64,000 nucleotides of DNA, taken from positions 434,001 through 498,000 of the forward strand of contig NZ_BNCK01000001.1 in the NCBI RefSeq assembly GCF_014656435.1. The letters run 5' to 3'. This stretch comes from Thalassotalea marina. GTDB lineage: Bacteria > Pseudomonadota > Gammaproteobacteria > Enterobacterales > Alteromonadaceae. Both the position numbers and the translations under genes were made by a program. Of this stretch, positions 53,783 through 63,187 are shown one piece after another (within the stretch, counting starts at the first letter, position 1; every line of letters starts with the position of its first letter). The notes under the pieces were generated by a model. That model had not been told where the DNA came from, searched no databases, and was given only the letters and a program-made list of their open reading frames with translations.

Positions 53783-54571
53783 ATGAACCCAGCATTATGG
53801 ATTAGTAAAACGGGATTAGACGCACAAACGAAAGAAATTGCGGTAATTTCAAATAATTTAGCCAACGCCAGCACAGTTGGTTTTAAGAAGAGTCGTGCCG
53901 TGTTTGAAGACTTACTTTATCAAACAGTGAATCAACCGGGTGGTCGTTCGGCACAAGATACTGAAATGCCTTCTGGTTTGATGTTAGGGGCGGGTACCAA
54001 AGTTGTTGCGACGCAAAAAATTCATACCCAAGGTGACTTACTTAATACCGATAACGCATTGGATTTGATGATTCAAGGCGAAGGTTTTTTCCAAGTACAA
54101 ATGCCTGACGGTTCACTTTCTTATACTCGTAATGGTCAATTTACCATGGACGAAGAAGGTAACATGGTTACTCCAGGGGCTGGTTATTTAGTTCAACCTC
54201 AAATCACAATTCCACCAGATGCAAAAAATATTAATGTTTCACAAGATGGTGAAGTTTCTGTGAGCTTGCAAGGGCAAGCAGAGCCTGCGGTTATTGGCCA
54301 AATTAATACCGTTAACTTTGTTAATCCAAGTGGCTTAGAGCCAATTGGTCAAAACCTGTTTGTTGAAACTGCGGTAAGCGGTGCGCCACAAGAAGGTGTT
54401 CCAGGGTTAGAAGGCTTTGGCATGATAGTGCAAGGCGCATTAGAAACCTCGAACGTTAACACGACCGAAGAACTTGTGAATTTGATTGAAAGCCAACGTG
54501 TTTATGAAATGAACTCAAAAGTAATTTCAGCTGTTGATCAAATGCTTAGTTATATCAATCAGCAACTTTAA
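53783..54571 (+). CDS. flgG: Flagellar distal rod protein FlgG
   Basis: A 262-residue distal rod protein. MNPALWISKTGLDAQTKEIA and NNLANASTVGFKKSRAVFED mark the N-terminus; DLLNTDNALDLMIQGEGFFQ and the C-terminal ETSNVNTTEELVNLIESQRV and VISAVDQMLSYINQQL match closely. Length equals FlgG of other gammaproteobacteria. Follows flgF by 19 bases. Confidence 0.97.
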   Translation: MNPALWISKTGLDAQTKEIAVISNNLANASTVGFKKSRAVFEDLLYQTVNQPGGRSAQDTEMPSGLMLGAGTKVVATQKIHTQGDLLNTDNALDLMIQGEGFFQVQMPDGSLSYTRNGQFTMDEEGNMVTPGAGYLVQPQITIPPDAKNINVSQDGEVSVSLQGQAEPAVIGQINTVNFVNPSGLEPIGQNLFVETAVSGAPQEGVPGLEGFGMIVQGALETSNVNTTEELVNLIESQRVYEMNSKVISAVDQMLSYINQQL

Positions 54572-54587
54572 TAAGTGGAGGCGTCAC

Positions 54588-55271
54588 ATGAAAAAAGTCA
54601 CTTTACTTTTGGCGACATGGATGACGTTAACTGGCTGTGCCAGTGTTGAGCAGGCAAAAATTTTACCTGATGATCCTGAATTTGCACCAATTCTACCTGA
54701 AATGGAAGAGGAGCCTGTGGTACCTACTGGTTCTTTGTTTAGAACCAACTACGTCAACAATATTTATTCAGACTCAAAGGCGCATCGTGTAGGCGATATT
54801 ATTTCTGTTATTCTCAGTGAAAATACACAAGCACAGAAAAATGCCAAAACTGAACTTAAAAAGTCAGCTGATACTACGATGAACCCCATCGTTGGTTTAG
54901 GTGGCGCTAATGCGACTTTTAAAGGCGATTCTATACAATTTGGTATAGATCAAGATTCAAACTTTAAAGGCGACTCTAAAGCAAATCAAAGTAATAGTTT
55001 AAACGGCAATATATCTGTTCATGTATTGCGTGTTTTACCTAACGGTAACTTAATGATCCGCGGGGAAAAATGGCTAACGCTTAACAACGGTGACGAATAT
55101 ATTCGTTTAACCGGCATTATTAGACCGCAAGATATTACCTCTGCTAATACCATTATTTCATCAAAAGTTGCTAATGCTCGAATTCAATATTCAGGTACGG
55201 GTAGTTTCTCTGATGTACAAGAGCAAGGCTGGTTGTCTAAATTCTTCAATAGCTCTTGGTGGCCATTGTAA
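54588..55271 (+). CDS. flgH: Flagellar L-ring lipoprotein FlgH
   Basis: A 227-residue L-ring subunit in the outer membrane. The lipoprotein signal is [17 protein letters not shown]. Then [40 protein letters not shown] and the C-terminal [40 protein letters not shown] follow. ATG 54588 is preferred because GGAGG stands seven bases before it; a longer frame back to 54534 would overlap flgG. Followed by flgI. Confidence 0.96.
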   Translation: MKKVTLLLATWMTLTGCASVEQAKILPDDPEFAPILPEMEEEPVVPTGSLFRTNYVNNIYSDSKAHRVGDIISVILSENTQAQKNAKTELKKSADTTMNPIVGLGGANATFKGDSIQFGIDQDSNFKGDSKANQSNSLNGNISVHVLRVLPNGNLMIRGEKWLTLNNGDEYIRLTGIIRPQDITSANTIISSKVANARIQYSGTGSFSDVQEQGWLSKFFNSSWWPL

Positions 55272-55294
55272 TTGCACAAGTGAGGAAAGCAGTA

Positions 55295-56410
55295 ATGAAA
55301 TTGTTAATTAAACTTATCGCACTTGTATCAACACTCAGTTTAGTGTTTGTAAGCCATGCGCAACGGGTAAAAGATTTAGCTGATGTTGCAGGTGTTCGCA
55401 GCAACCAATTGGTGGGGTATGGACTTGTTGTTGGTTTACCGGGAACAGGTGAGCAAAGCCCGTTTACTGAGCAAAGTTTCAAAACTATGTTGAGTAATTT
55501 TGGTATCACCATGCCAACTAATTTAAAACCAAAAATTAAAAATGTTGCCGCTGTTGCGGTACATGCTGAACTTCCAGCTTTTACTAAACCGGGACAAACG
55601 ATAGATATTACCGTGTCTTCTATGGGCAGCGCTCAAAGTTTACGAGGTGGTACTTTATTACAAACCATTTTAATGGGTATTGATGGCAATGCTTACGCTG
55701 TAGCACAAGGTAGCTTAGTGGTCAGTGGTTTAGGTGCTGAAGGTTTAGACGGCTCTAAAATTGTGGTCAATACACCTACGGTTGGTCGTATTGCCAATGG
55801 CGCGATAGTTGAACGTGAAGTTAAATCACCGTTTGCGATGGGCGACCATATTACCTTTAATTTACGTAACCCTGACTTCACTACAGCGAAAAACTTAGAA
55901 AAAGCGATCAATACAGAATTTGCTAATCCAAGTGATCCAAATACTTTTATCGCACGTGCTATTGATGCAACGTCAGTGCAAGTTTCTGCGCCACGTGATG
56001 CAAATCAGCGTGTTACCTTTCTTTCAATGTTAGAAAATATTGAATTTGAACCCGACTCTCCCTCTGCCAAAGTGATTGTTAATTCAAGAACTGGCACTAT
56101 TGTGATCGGCGCTGATGTTAGATTGTTGCCAGCTGCGGTAACTCATGGTGGTATTACCGTCACCATTAACGAAAACCCGGAAGTGACTCAACCTGACGCT
56201 TTTGCTGAAGGTGAAACGGTAGTGACAAATCAAAGTGTTATTGACGTTAATCAAAACGACAATCGCATGTTTGTTTTTAATCCAGGGATAACATTAGACG
56301 CGTTAGTTCGTGCAATAAACAATGTTGGAGCGGGACCTGGTGATGTAATGGCTATTCTTGAAGCGCTGCAGCAAGCAGGTGCGCTTCGAGGCGAGTTAGT
56401 GATTATTTAA
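55295..56410 (+). CDS. flgI: Flagellar P-ring protein FlgI
   Basis: A 371-residue P-ring subunit in the periplasm with a signal peptide (ending SHAQ). [40 protein letters not shown] and ISTPVT-type [20 protein letters not shown] are family features. ATG 55295 has GAGG ten bases upstream and gives the expected signal peptide; the frame also opens at 55256 inside flgH, without support. Folding is helped by FlgA (47136). Confidence 0.96.
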   Translation: MKLLIKLIALVSTLSLVFVSHAQRVKDLADVAGVRSNQLVGYGLVVGLPGTGEQSPFTEQSFKTMLSNFGITMPTNLKPKIKNVAAVAVHAELPAFTKPGQTIDITVSSMGSAQSLRGGTLLQTILMGIDGNAYAVAQGSLVVSGLGAEGLDGSKIVVNTPTVGRIANGAIVEREVKSPFAMGDHITFNLRNPDFTTAKNLEKAINTEFANPSDPNTFIARAIDATSVQVSAPRDANQRVTFLSMLENIEFEPDSPSAKVIVNSRTGTIVIGADVRLLPAAVTHGGITVTINENPEVTQPDAFAEGETVVTNQSVIDVNQNDNRMFVFNPGITLDALVRAINNVGAGPGDVMAILEALQQAGALRGELVII

Positions 56411-56425
56411 CTCGAGGCTATTATC

Positions 56426-57376
56426 GTGAGTAATCGTATCGCCGACGCACAAAACTTTCTCGATGTTAATGGCTTAAACGACATTCGTTTACAGTCTAAA
56501 GCCGATAACAGTGTTGAAAAAGGTCAAGCACTTCAGCAGGCAGCAAAACAATTTGAATCTATTTTCATGCAAATGTTGCTTAAAAGCATGCGTAGTGCCC
56601 AAGAAGTTTTGGAGTCAGATAGCCCTTTTAATAGCCAATCAACAAAGTTTTATCGCGACATGCATGACCAACAAATGGCGCTAGAACTGTCTAATAATGG
56701 CTCATTAGGCTTGGCAGAATTGATTGTTCGCCAATTGGGTGGTGATAGCGAAAACTTCACACCAAAATCTGTATTTAAAGAAAATGCCATAAAAACTTAT
56801 GGTGACAGTGAGCAAGCTCGCCAATTTAATATGCCTAAGTACCGTCAAAATACTGACTTTTCTATAATGAAGCTTGGAGAGAGTGATACTGAGGCAAGGG
56901 TTCAGTTTAATGAGCCCAAAGATTTTGTCACAGCACTTGCTGAACCGGCTAAATTGGTCGAGAAAAAACTTAAGGTACCTTATCAAGTCGTGATTGCCCA
57001 AGCTGCTTTAGAAACAGGCTGGGGGCAAAAAATAATTGAGCAGCCAAACGGACAAAGCTCACATAACTTGTTCAATATTAAAGCGGATCGCCGTTGGGAC
57101 GGCGACAAAACAATGAAAGAAACGCTGGAGTATGAACAAGGTAGTATGGTGAAAAAGCGTGAACCATTCCGCGTGTACAAAAACATGATGGAAAGTGTTA
57201 ACGACTATATTAATTTCCTTTCAAATAGCGATAGATATAAAGACGCGCTAGACAAATCTAGCAATGTGGAACATTTCCTGCAAGGACTACAAAAAGCCGG
57301 TTATGCGACGGATCCCAATTACGCAAAGAAAATTATGGGAACCTTGAGCAAAGTAACCAGCATATTGAACGAATAG
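56426..57376 (+). CDS. flgJ: Rod-cap and peptidoglycan hydrolase FlgJ
   Basis: A 316-residue, two-domain protein. The N-terminal rod-cap part (about 1-115) has QQAAKQFESIFMQMLLKSMR; the C-terminal glucosaminidase (about 160-316) has VVIAQAALETGWGQKIIEQP with the catalytic Glu, LFNIKADRRWDG and VNDYINFLSNSDRYKDAL. It opens the peptidoglycan for the rod. Starts with GTG at 56426 with CGAGG ten bases upstream. Follows flgI by 15 bases. Confidence 0.95.
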   Translation: MSNRIADAQNFLDVNGLNDIRLQSKADNSVEKGQALQQAAKQFESIFMQMLLKSMRSAQEVLESDSPFNSQSTKFYRDMHDQQMALELSNNGSLGLAELIVRQLGGDSENFTPKSVFKENAIKTYGDSEQARQFNMPKYRQNTDFSIMKLGESDTEARVQFNEPKDFVTALAEPAKLVEKKLKVPYQVVIAQAALETGWGQKIIEQPNGQSSHNLFNIKADRRWDGDKTMKETLEYEQGSMVKKREPFRVYKNMMESVNDYINFLSNSDRYKDALDKSSNVEHFLQGLQKAGYATDPNYAKKIMGTLSKVTSILNE

Positions 57377-57416
57377 GTTTACTACCTAAGTTTAAGTCTT
57401 TGTAGGAGTATCAGAT

Positions 57417-59411
57417 ATGTCGGTGAATTTATATCAAACTGGAGTCAGTGGTTTACTTGCCGCTCAACAACAGTTAGCGACAACTGGTCATAATATTGCC
57501 AATGTAAATACTGAAGGTTTTAACCGTCAGCGAGCTGAACAAGGTGCTGCAATTGGTACAGCATTTGGCGATCAATACCTAGGCTCTGGTACTTATATTC
57601 AAGATGTTGCTCGTATTTTCAATAAGTTTTCTTACAGAGAGCAGCTGGTAAATACTGGCAAAGTTGGTTATGCCGATTCATTAAATCGTGATTTGGATCA
57701 GTTGAATGAAATCATGACCTTTTCTGGTAAATCGATAAATGACTCTCTCAATAGATTTTACCAAGCCATTAATAGCATTTCAGATAACCCAAGCGATCTT
57801 GGATTGAGAAATATTGCTTTAAGCCAAGCAGAAATCTTAGCTGGTGATTTCAAAGCAATGAATAAAAACCTCGATCTACTTGAAAACTCTGCCAACGGTG
57901 AAATAGAACAAATAGCCGCTCAAGTTTCTAGAATGTCAGTTGAAATTGCCAAAATTAATGAGCAAATTTTGTCACAAAGCGGCCCTGAGGTAACTGGGCA
58001 AGCTAATGATCTGTTGGATCGCAGAGATCAATTGATCATGGAACTTGGTGAATATGCCAATGTAAATACCGTTACTGATAAAAATGGTGTGATGACTGTA
58101 ATGATTGGTTCAGGTAATACCTTGGTCGCAGGTATTACCCCACTGCGCGTAGCTGTTACTTCTGGCGATCCGGATCCGAACCAAAAGCAATTACAGCTTG
58201 TGGGTGCTAACGGTAATGTCGGCTTGAACGGCGCGACGGTGGGCGGCAAGCTAGAGGCAAAATTTGAATATCGTGATGAGCACTTAGCGGATTTGCGAAG
58301 CCAAGTTAACCGCATTGCCATGGCAATATCTGACACCTTAAATAGCTCACAAGCACAAGGTTTAGATTTAAATGGCCAAACTGGACTCAATATATTTACC
58401 GATATTAATACGAACCAGTTAATGCAAGGTCGTGTGTTAACACCTTCAACTAATACTGGTAGCGTTCAGGCGAGCGTTGAAATTACAGATATCTCTAAAG
58501 TGCCAACTGACGAATTTGAGATCGAATGGGACGGTACTAACTATGTGATGACTAACTTAGATACAAGAGCATCACAGACGTTGACGTTAACGCCACCAAA
58601 TGAATATGACACGGGTTTGGGGTTTTCTTTTAATATTGATTCAGGTACTCCAGCCGTAGGCGATAGTTTTATTGTTAGGCCTACTGAGAACAGTGCTTCA
58701 TTAATTGATGTGACCTTACAAGACGGCGCTGGTATCGCTGCAAGTACACCTGTTGGTGTTCATGTCTCTGAAAATAATGTTAGTGATGGGCAGCTCAAAA
58801 TTACCAATGTGCTAGATCCAGTGGCAGCACAAACATATGTTAATACGACCAACAGCGAAATAACCGTTGATGTGTATGAGAGTGCTCCCGGTACCTTCAC
58901 TTACCGAGTTTTTGACAGTGCAAATCCACCGCCTGCGCCTGTGATCACGACAGGTACTTTCGCTGCAGGCTCTTCGGCAACTATTGCACTACCACCTGGC
59001 CCAACGCCTGCTTTTGAAATTGAAATTTCAGGTGAGCCTGCTGGGCAAGGAAGTTTAGCGAGAGAGCAGTTCTTCTTAAAAGACGCTTTTGGACAAGGTA
59101 ATGGCGGCAATGCAACAAAAATGGCGCTAACCCAAGAACAAGGCATTATTTCTGGCGGTAAAGAATCTTTTAATCAGAGTATTGGTATTTCTACGGCTGA
59201 AGTCGGCTCTAAGGCGAGCTCAGCTAAATTGGTATCGCAAACTGCTCAAGCATTACACACACAAGCATACAACCGAGTACAAGAAGCGTCAGGCGTAAAT
59301 TTAGATGAAGAAGCGGCGAATATGCTGAAATTTCAACAAGCGTATCAAGCGTCATCTCGCATCATTTCCGTGGCCAATACAATATTCGACACATTGCTAG
59401 CCGCGGTTTAA
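57417..59411 (+). CDS. flgK: Hook-filament junction protein FlgK
   Basis: A 664-residue hook-associated protein 1. The N-terminus MSVNLYQTGVSGLLAAQQQL and TTGHNIANVNTEGFNRQRAE are conserved; QANDLLDRRDQLIMELGEYA is the family motif; the C-terminus SGVNLDEEAANMLKFQQAYQ and ASSRIISVANTIFDTLLAAV is typical. The central region (about 330-560) is longer than in E. coli (547 residues), with Pro/Thr-rich inserts. Exported with FlgN as chaperone. RBS AGGAG eight bases upstream. Confidence 0.96.
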   Translation: MSVNLYQTGVSGLLAAQQQLATTGHNIANVNTEGFNRQRAEQGAAIGTAFGDQYLGSGTYIQDVARIFNKFSYREQLVNTGKVGYADSLNRDLDQLNEIMTFSGKSINDSLNRFYQAINSISDNPSDLGLRNIALSQAEILAGDFKAMNKNLDLLENSANGEIEQIAAQVSRMSVEIAKINEQILSQSGPEVTGQANDLLDRRDQLIMELGEYANVNTVTDKNGVMTVMIGSGNTLVAGITPLRVAVTSGDPDPNQKQLQLVGANGNVGLNGATVGGKLEAKFEYRDEHLADLRSQVNRIAMAISDTLNSSQAQGLDLNGQTGLNIFTDINTNQLMQGRVLTPSTNTGSVQASVEITDISKVPTDEFEIEWDGTNYVMTNLDTRASQTLTLTPPNEYDTGLGFSFNIDSGTPAVGDSFIVRPTENSASLIDVTLQDGAGIAASTPVGVHVSENNVSDGQLKITNVLDPVAAQTYVNTTNSEITVDVYESAPGTFTYRVFDSANPPPAPVITTGTFAAGSSATIALPPGPTPAFEIEISGEPAGQGSLAREQFFLKDAFGQGNGGNATKMALTQEQGIISGGKESFNQSIGISTAEVGSKASSAKLVSQTAQALHTQAYNRVQEASGVNLDEEAANMLKFQQAYQASSRIISVANTIFDTLLAAV

Positions 59412-59424
59412 TGAGGATTAAACC

Positions 59425-60630
59425 ATGAGAATTTCAACTGCACAGTTCTATTATCAAAACAGCCAAAGACTGACTGATAAGCAATCCAATGTTAATGACC
59501 AAATGAAATATATCTCATCTGGTAAGCGAGTGCTTACCGCTAAAGATGATGCGGTAAGTTTTGGCACATTGACTGGCTATAAAAGTGAAATAGAAAACAT
59601 TGAGAAGTACCAACGTAATATTACCATTGGTGAAAATAGAAACAGTTTAATTGAAACGTCGTTTGGTAACGCTGAAAGAATACTTCAAGAGCTAAAAACA
59701 ACATTTATCCAAGCAAATAACGGCACTTTGTCTGATTCTGATCTGCAAGCATTGGCTGACATTATCAAAGATGGCCAAGATCAGTTATTAGATATTGCCA
59801 ATACTAAAGATGAAACAGGGGGTTTTATCTTTTCTGGCTTTCAAATTGATGTTCAGCCTTTTTCATTGCAGCCTGACAATTCCGTATCTTACAACGGGGA
59901 CAGCGGACAAAGACAGTTGCAGGTGGCAAAAAATATCCTTGTAGATACCAATATCCCTGGTGACTACGCATTTGAAAAAGTAAAAAACAATTTGGGAGAT
60001 TTTTCTCCAACCTATAACAGCAATACATCAGGGATTGGGGTAAATAAAGCGGTCATTGCAACACCTGGTTCTTATGACCCGGCAACAAACCCTCCTGGTT
60101 ATACATTTAACTTCTCTTCAGCTACTGATTTAACCGTTACAGATGATAATGGCGTGACAGTTTATAGCACGGCAACTTATGTCCCAGGGCAAACCGTTGC
60201 CTTTAATGGTGTAGAAGTTCAGTTAAATGGCAACCCTTTGCCGGGTGACAACTTTACTTTGGATGCTGAAGAAGAAATCAGCATTTTTGACACAATCAAA
60301 TCTGCAATTGAATGGGTGGAAGCAGGGCAATCACCAGCAAACTCAACTCAACATAATGTTGAATATGGTGAGATACTAGACCAGATAAATGCCGCTCTAA
60401 ATCATACAGTTACTCAGCGAACTGAAGCTGGAGTTAGACTGAAACTCATTGAAAATCAAGACAATAACCATCAAGACGCCTTGCTTAATTTAGAGCAGGG
60501 TAGATCAAATATAGAAGATTTAGATTTTGCTAAGGCAATTTCAACATTTGAACAGTCACAGGTCGCATTGCAAGCGGCACAACAAACTTTTGTACAGATA
60601 AAAGGCTTAACTTTATTTAATTACATTTAA
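59425..60630 (+). CDS. flgL: Hook-filament junction protein FlgL
   Basis: A 401-residue hook-associated protein 3, related to flagellin. MRISTAQFYYQNSQRLTDKQ, VNDQMKYISSGKRVLTAKDD and TKDETGGFIFSGFQIDVQPF match; the C-terminus IEDLDFAKAISTFEQSQVAL and AAQQTFVQIKGLTLFNYI is classical. It is somewhat longer than E. coli FlgL (317) through a central domain. Last gene of the flgF-flgL run; the sigma-54 promoter of the first flagellin follows three bases after its stop codon. Confidence 0.95.
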   Translation: MRISTAQFYYQNSQRLTDKQSNVNDQMKYISSGKRVLTAKDDAVSFGTLTGYKSEIENIEKYQRNITIGENRNSLIETSFGNAERILQELKTTFIQANNGTLSDSDLQALADIIKDGQDQLLDIANTKDETGGFIFSGFQIDVQPFSLQPDNSVSYNGDSGQRQLQVAKNILVDTNIPGDYAFEKVKNNLGDFSPTYNSNTSGIGVNKAVIATPGSYDPATNPPGYTFNFSSATDLTVTDDNGVTVYSTATYVPGQTVAFNGVEVQLNGNPLPGDNFTLDAEEEISIFDTIKSAIEWVEAGQSPANSTQHNVEYGEILDQINAALNHTVTQRTEAGVRLKLIENQDNNHQDALLNLEQGRSNIEDLDFAKAISTFEQSQVALQAAQQTFVQIKGLTLFNYI

Positions 60631-60632
60631 AG

Positions 60633-60649
60633 TTGGCACTTAGCTTGCT
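60633..60649 (+). promoter_or_regulatory. Sigma-54 promoter for the first flagellin gene
   Basis: TTGGCAC-TTAGC-TTGCT is a textbook -24/-12 element (GG at 60635, GC at 60647). It lies 91 bases before the flagellin ATG. The leader (60650-60739) may hold activator contacts or an untranslated-region function. Confidence 0.9.
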
Positions 60650-60739
60650 TGGTTATTAAGTGACAAATTTTTGTAAGTGGTTCCACCATACGTTGTTATC
60701 AACAAAGAACCACGACCTATAAACTAGGAGATGATAGCA

Positions 60740-61555
60740 ATGGCATTAGTCGTAAATAGTAATATTGCATCTTTGAATGCACAACGTCAGTTGACACGTT
60801 CGACTGATGATCTACAAACCAACTATCAACGTTTATCTTCAGGTAAACGTATTAATAGTGCTAAAGATGACGCGGCAGGTCTTCAGATCTCAAGTCGTTT
60901 GACAGCACAAATTAATGGTTTGAACCAGGCTGCACGTAACGCAAACGATGGTATTTCGTTAGCTCAAACTGCTGAAGGTGCGCTTGATGAATACACCAAC
61001 GCATTACAGCGTATGCGTACACTAGCCGTACAAGCGTCAAACGGTTCTAACAACGCTGGCGATAGAGTAGCTTTGAATGCTGAATACTCTCAATTGTTAA
61101 CGGAACTTACACGTATCTCGGCTGATACAGAGTTCGGTGGCGTTAAGTTATTAGATGGTAACTATAATGAAGGTTTCCAAATAGGTGCTAACGCTGGTCA
61201 AATTATCAGTGTAACAGTAAGTCAAAATTTTGATGCAGCTTCTATTGGTTTAACCGCAGGTATCGATACGTTTGCAGGTGCACAGTCTGCTATTGGTCAA
61301 GTGGACCTTGCGTTGACGACGGTAACGGGAACTCGAGCTGATCTGGGTGCGAAGCAAAACCGTTTTGCTTCTATTATCCGAAGTAATGAAAATACAGCGG
61401 AAAATGTATCAGCATCTCGTTCACGTATTGAAGATACCGATTTTGCTGCAGAATCAGCAGCCTTAGCTAGAACATCTGTACTACAGCAAGCTTCTAGTTC
61501 AATGCTTGCTCAGGCAAATCAGCAACCTCAAATTGCACTATCATTATTGCAATAA
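60740..61555 (+). CDS. Flagellin (first copy)
   Basis: A 271-residue flagellin with only the D0/D1 core domains and no outer D2/D3 part. N-terminus [41 protein letters not shown]-terminus [20 protein letters not shown] and [22 protein letters not shown] 60740 matches family starts and has AGGAG nine bases ahead; an ATG at 60731 overlaps the GAG of that site. Nearly identical to the next gene, most differences being in residues 100-200. Driven by a sigma-54 element, ended by a terminator. In Vibrio, sigma-54-dependent FlaA is the essential flagellin; this copy would be its counterpart by position and promoter. Confidence 0.97.
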   Translation: MALVVNSNIASLNAQRQLTRSTDDLQTNYQRLSSGKRINSAKDDAAGLQISSRLTAQINGLNQAARNANDGISLAQTAEGALDEYTNALQRMRTLAVQASNGSNNAGDRVALNAEYSQLLTELTRISADTEFGGVKLLDGNYNEGFQIGANAGQIISVTVSQNFDAASIGLTAGIDTFAGAQSAIGQVDLALTTVTGTRADLGAKQNRFASIIRSNENTAENVSASRSRIEDTDFAAESAALARTSVLQQASSSMLAQANQQPQIALSLLQ

Positions 61556-61580
61556 TAGTAAAAACAAGCTGATAAAAATG

Positions 61581-61613
61581 AAAAAACCTCTTTTTTTTAA
61601 GAGGTTTTTTTGT
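61581..61613 (+). terminator. Terminator after the first flagellin gene
   Basis: AAAAAACCTCTT (61581-61592) and AAGAGGTTTTTT (61599-61610) with six T loop, followed by more T's. Confidence 0.9.
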
Positions 61614-61676
61614 TTTATTTTTCATGGGTATATATTCATACACACAATTTAATTACTATTTTTTAAAAAAAAAGTT

Positions 61677-61703
61677 TAAAGATAAATTTATTTCTTCCGA
61701 TAA
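61677..61703 (+). promoter_or_regulatory. Sigma-28 (FliA) promoter for the second flagellin gene
   Basis: TAAA (61677-61680), 16 bases, then CCGATAA (61697-61703); equal to TAAA-N15-(G/T)CCGATAA with T instead of G at the first -10 position. It lies 85 bases before the second flagellin ATG, downstream of the first gene's terminator. Confidence 0.88.
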
Positions 61704-61787
61704 AAGTATCAAGAGGCGCTGCTAACTACTTGCATTAACCCTCGAAATTTACATAACAGTAAGGGTCAATACCCGGGAGAAGTTATC

Positions 61788-62600
61788 ATGGCTTTAGTCG
61801 TAAATAGTAACATTGCATCACTAAACTCACAGCGCCAACTATCGCGCTCAACTAATGATTTGGCTACTAGCTATCAACGTTTATCATCAGGTAAGCGCAT
61901 TAATAGCGCAAAAGATGACGCTGCTGGCCTTCAAATTTCAAGTCGTTTAACAGCGCAGATTAATGGTCTAAACCAAGCATCACGTAACGCGAATGACGCA
62001 ATTTCATTATCGCAAACTGCTGAAGGTGCGTTAGATGAATATACAAACACTCTTCAACGTATGCGTACACTTGCGGTACAAGCGTCAAATGGTTCAAACA
62101 ACGCGGGTGACAGAACTGCACTTCAGTCTGAATTCAGTGAGTTAAGTACAGAACTTACACGTATCTCAACTCAAACAGAGTTTGGTGGTGTAGCATTATT
62201 AGATGGTTCATACAGTGAAGCTTTCCAAATTGGTGCAAACGCTGGACAAACTATCAGTGTAACCGTTAGCCAAAACTTTGATGCTGCAAGCATTGGTATA
62301 AGTGCAAGTTTAGCAACTTTTGCCGGTGCTCAATCAGCTATCGGCCAAGTTGACGCTGCATTAACAACGGTTAACTCAACTCGTGCTGACCTGGGTGCTA
62401 AGCAAAACCGTTTTGCATCAATTATTCGTAGTAATGACAACACGGCTGAAAACGTATCTGCATCTCGTTCACGTATCGAAGATACTGATTTCGCTGCTGA
62501 AACAGCAAGACTTGCAAGAACGTCAGTATTGCAACAAGCGTCAAGCTCTATGTTAGCTCAAGCTAACCAACAGCCTCAAATAGCGTTATCGTTACTGTAA
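61788..62600 (+). CDS. Flagellin (second copy)
   Basis: A 270-residue flagellin that repeats the first copy over its length: [60 protein letters not shown]. It differs in about one residue in eight, including [12 protein letters not shown] against [12 protein letters not shown] around 170-180, and lacks the last Gln. Silent differences are many, so the duplication is not recent or has drifted. It has its own sigma-28 promoter and its own terminator. GGGAG lies ten bases before the ATG. As in Vibrio and Shewanella, the two may form different parts of the same filament. Confidence 0.97.
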   Translation: MALVVNSNIASLNSQRQLSRSTNDLATSYQRLSSGKRINSAKDDAAGLQISSRLTAQINGLNQASRNANDAISLSQTAEGALDEYTNTLQRMRTLAVQASNGSNNAGDRTALQSEFSELSTELTRISTQTEFGGVALLDGSYSEAFQIGANAGQTISVTVSQNFDAASIGISASLATFAGAQSAIGQVDAALTTVNSTRADLGAKQNRFASIIRSNDNTAENVSASRSRIEDTDFAAETARLARTSVLQQASSSMLAQANQQPQIALSLL

Positions 62601-62630
62601 TTGCCATTAGGGTTCAATTTCGGGTAATCT

Positions 62631-62655
62631 AAATGGCACTCCACGAGTGCCATTT
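62631..62655 (+). terminator. Terminator after the second flagellin gene
   Basis: AAATGGCACTC (62631-62641) and GAGTGCCATTT (62645-62655) form a perfect 11-base stem with CAC loop, then TGTTC. It precedes flaG by 28 bases; the T tract is short, so readthrough into flaG is possible. Confidence 0.78.
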
Positions 62656-62683
62656 TGTTCTATACTAAGGTAGGAGGTTCGTC

Positions 62684-63154
62684 ATGGTTAGATCAGTATC
62701 GGTTGATTTTGCTTTAAGTAACCAGGTATCTGAGCTTGCACAATCGTCTACTCAAAACGATATTAAGCAACAATCAGAGGCCAAGGTTGGTGAAGCTCAA
62801 AATGCTACTCAGGTTAATTTTCCTCGAGGAGATCAGGCTGTCGCTAAAAAGGACAATGAGCAAGACGCACTAAGTATCGTTGAGAAACAACAAAAATCAC
62901 AACAGGAAGAACAAGAGGAGCTTGAAAAAGCTGTTGAAACTGTTTCTGATTTTATGTCGATGTACAATCGTAATGTTAACTTCTCGTTAGATGAGAAGTC
63001 TGATAAAACTATTATCAAAGTGTTCGATGCTGATAGTAAAGAACTCATTAAACAATTCCCATCTGAAGATCTCATTAAAGTTGCTCAAAAAATCAATGGA
63101 TTGCGTCAAGATCTCGACTTGCAATCTGGTATATTTCTTGATGAGAAAGTTTAA
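62684..63154 (+). CDS. flaG: FlaG family protein
   Basis: A 156-residue FlaG protein with a long, charged, Gln/Glu/Lys-rich N-terminus (about 1-80) and a compact C-terminal domain: AVETVSDFMSMYNRNVNFSL, DEKSDKTIIKVFDADSKELI, KQFPSEDLIKVAQKINGLRQ. Family members are linked with flagellar filament length or assembly in Vibrio and Campylobacter. AGGAGG lies eight bases before the ATG. Located between flagellin and fliD, as in most polar flagellar clusters. Confidence 0.93.
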   Translation: MVRSVSVDFALSNQVSELAQSSTQNDIKQQSEAKVGEAQNATQVNFPRGDQAVAKKDNEQDALSIVEKQQKSQQEEQEELEKAVETVSDFMSMYNRNVNFSLDEKSDKTIIKVFDADSKELIKQFPSEDLIKVAQKINGLRQDLDLQSGIFLDEKV

Positions 63155-63187
63155 GGTAAGTCAGTTTTTTCTGACATAGGAGGCGAA

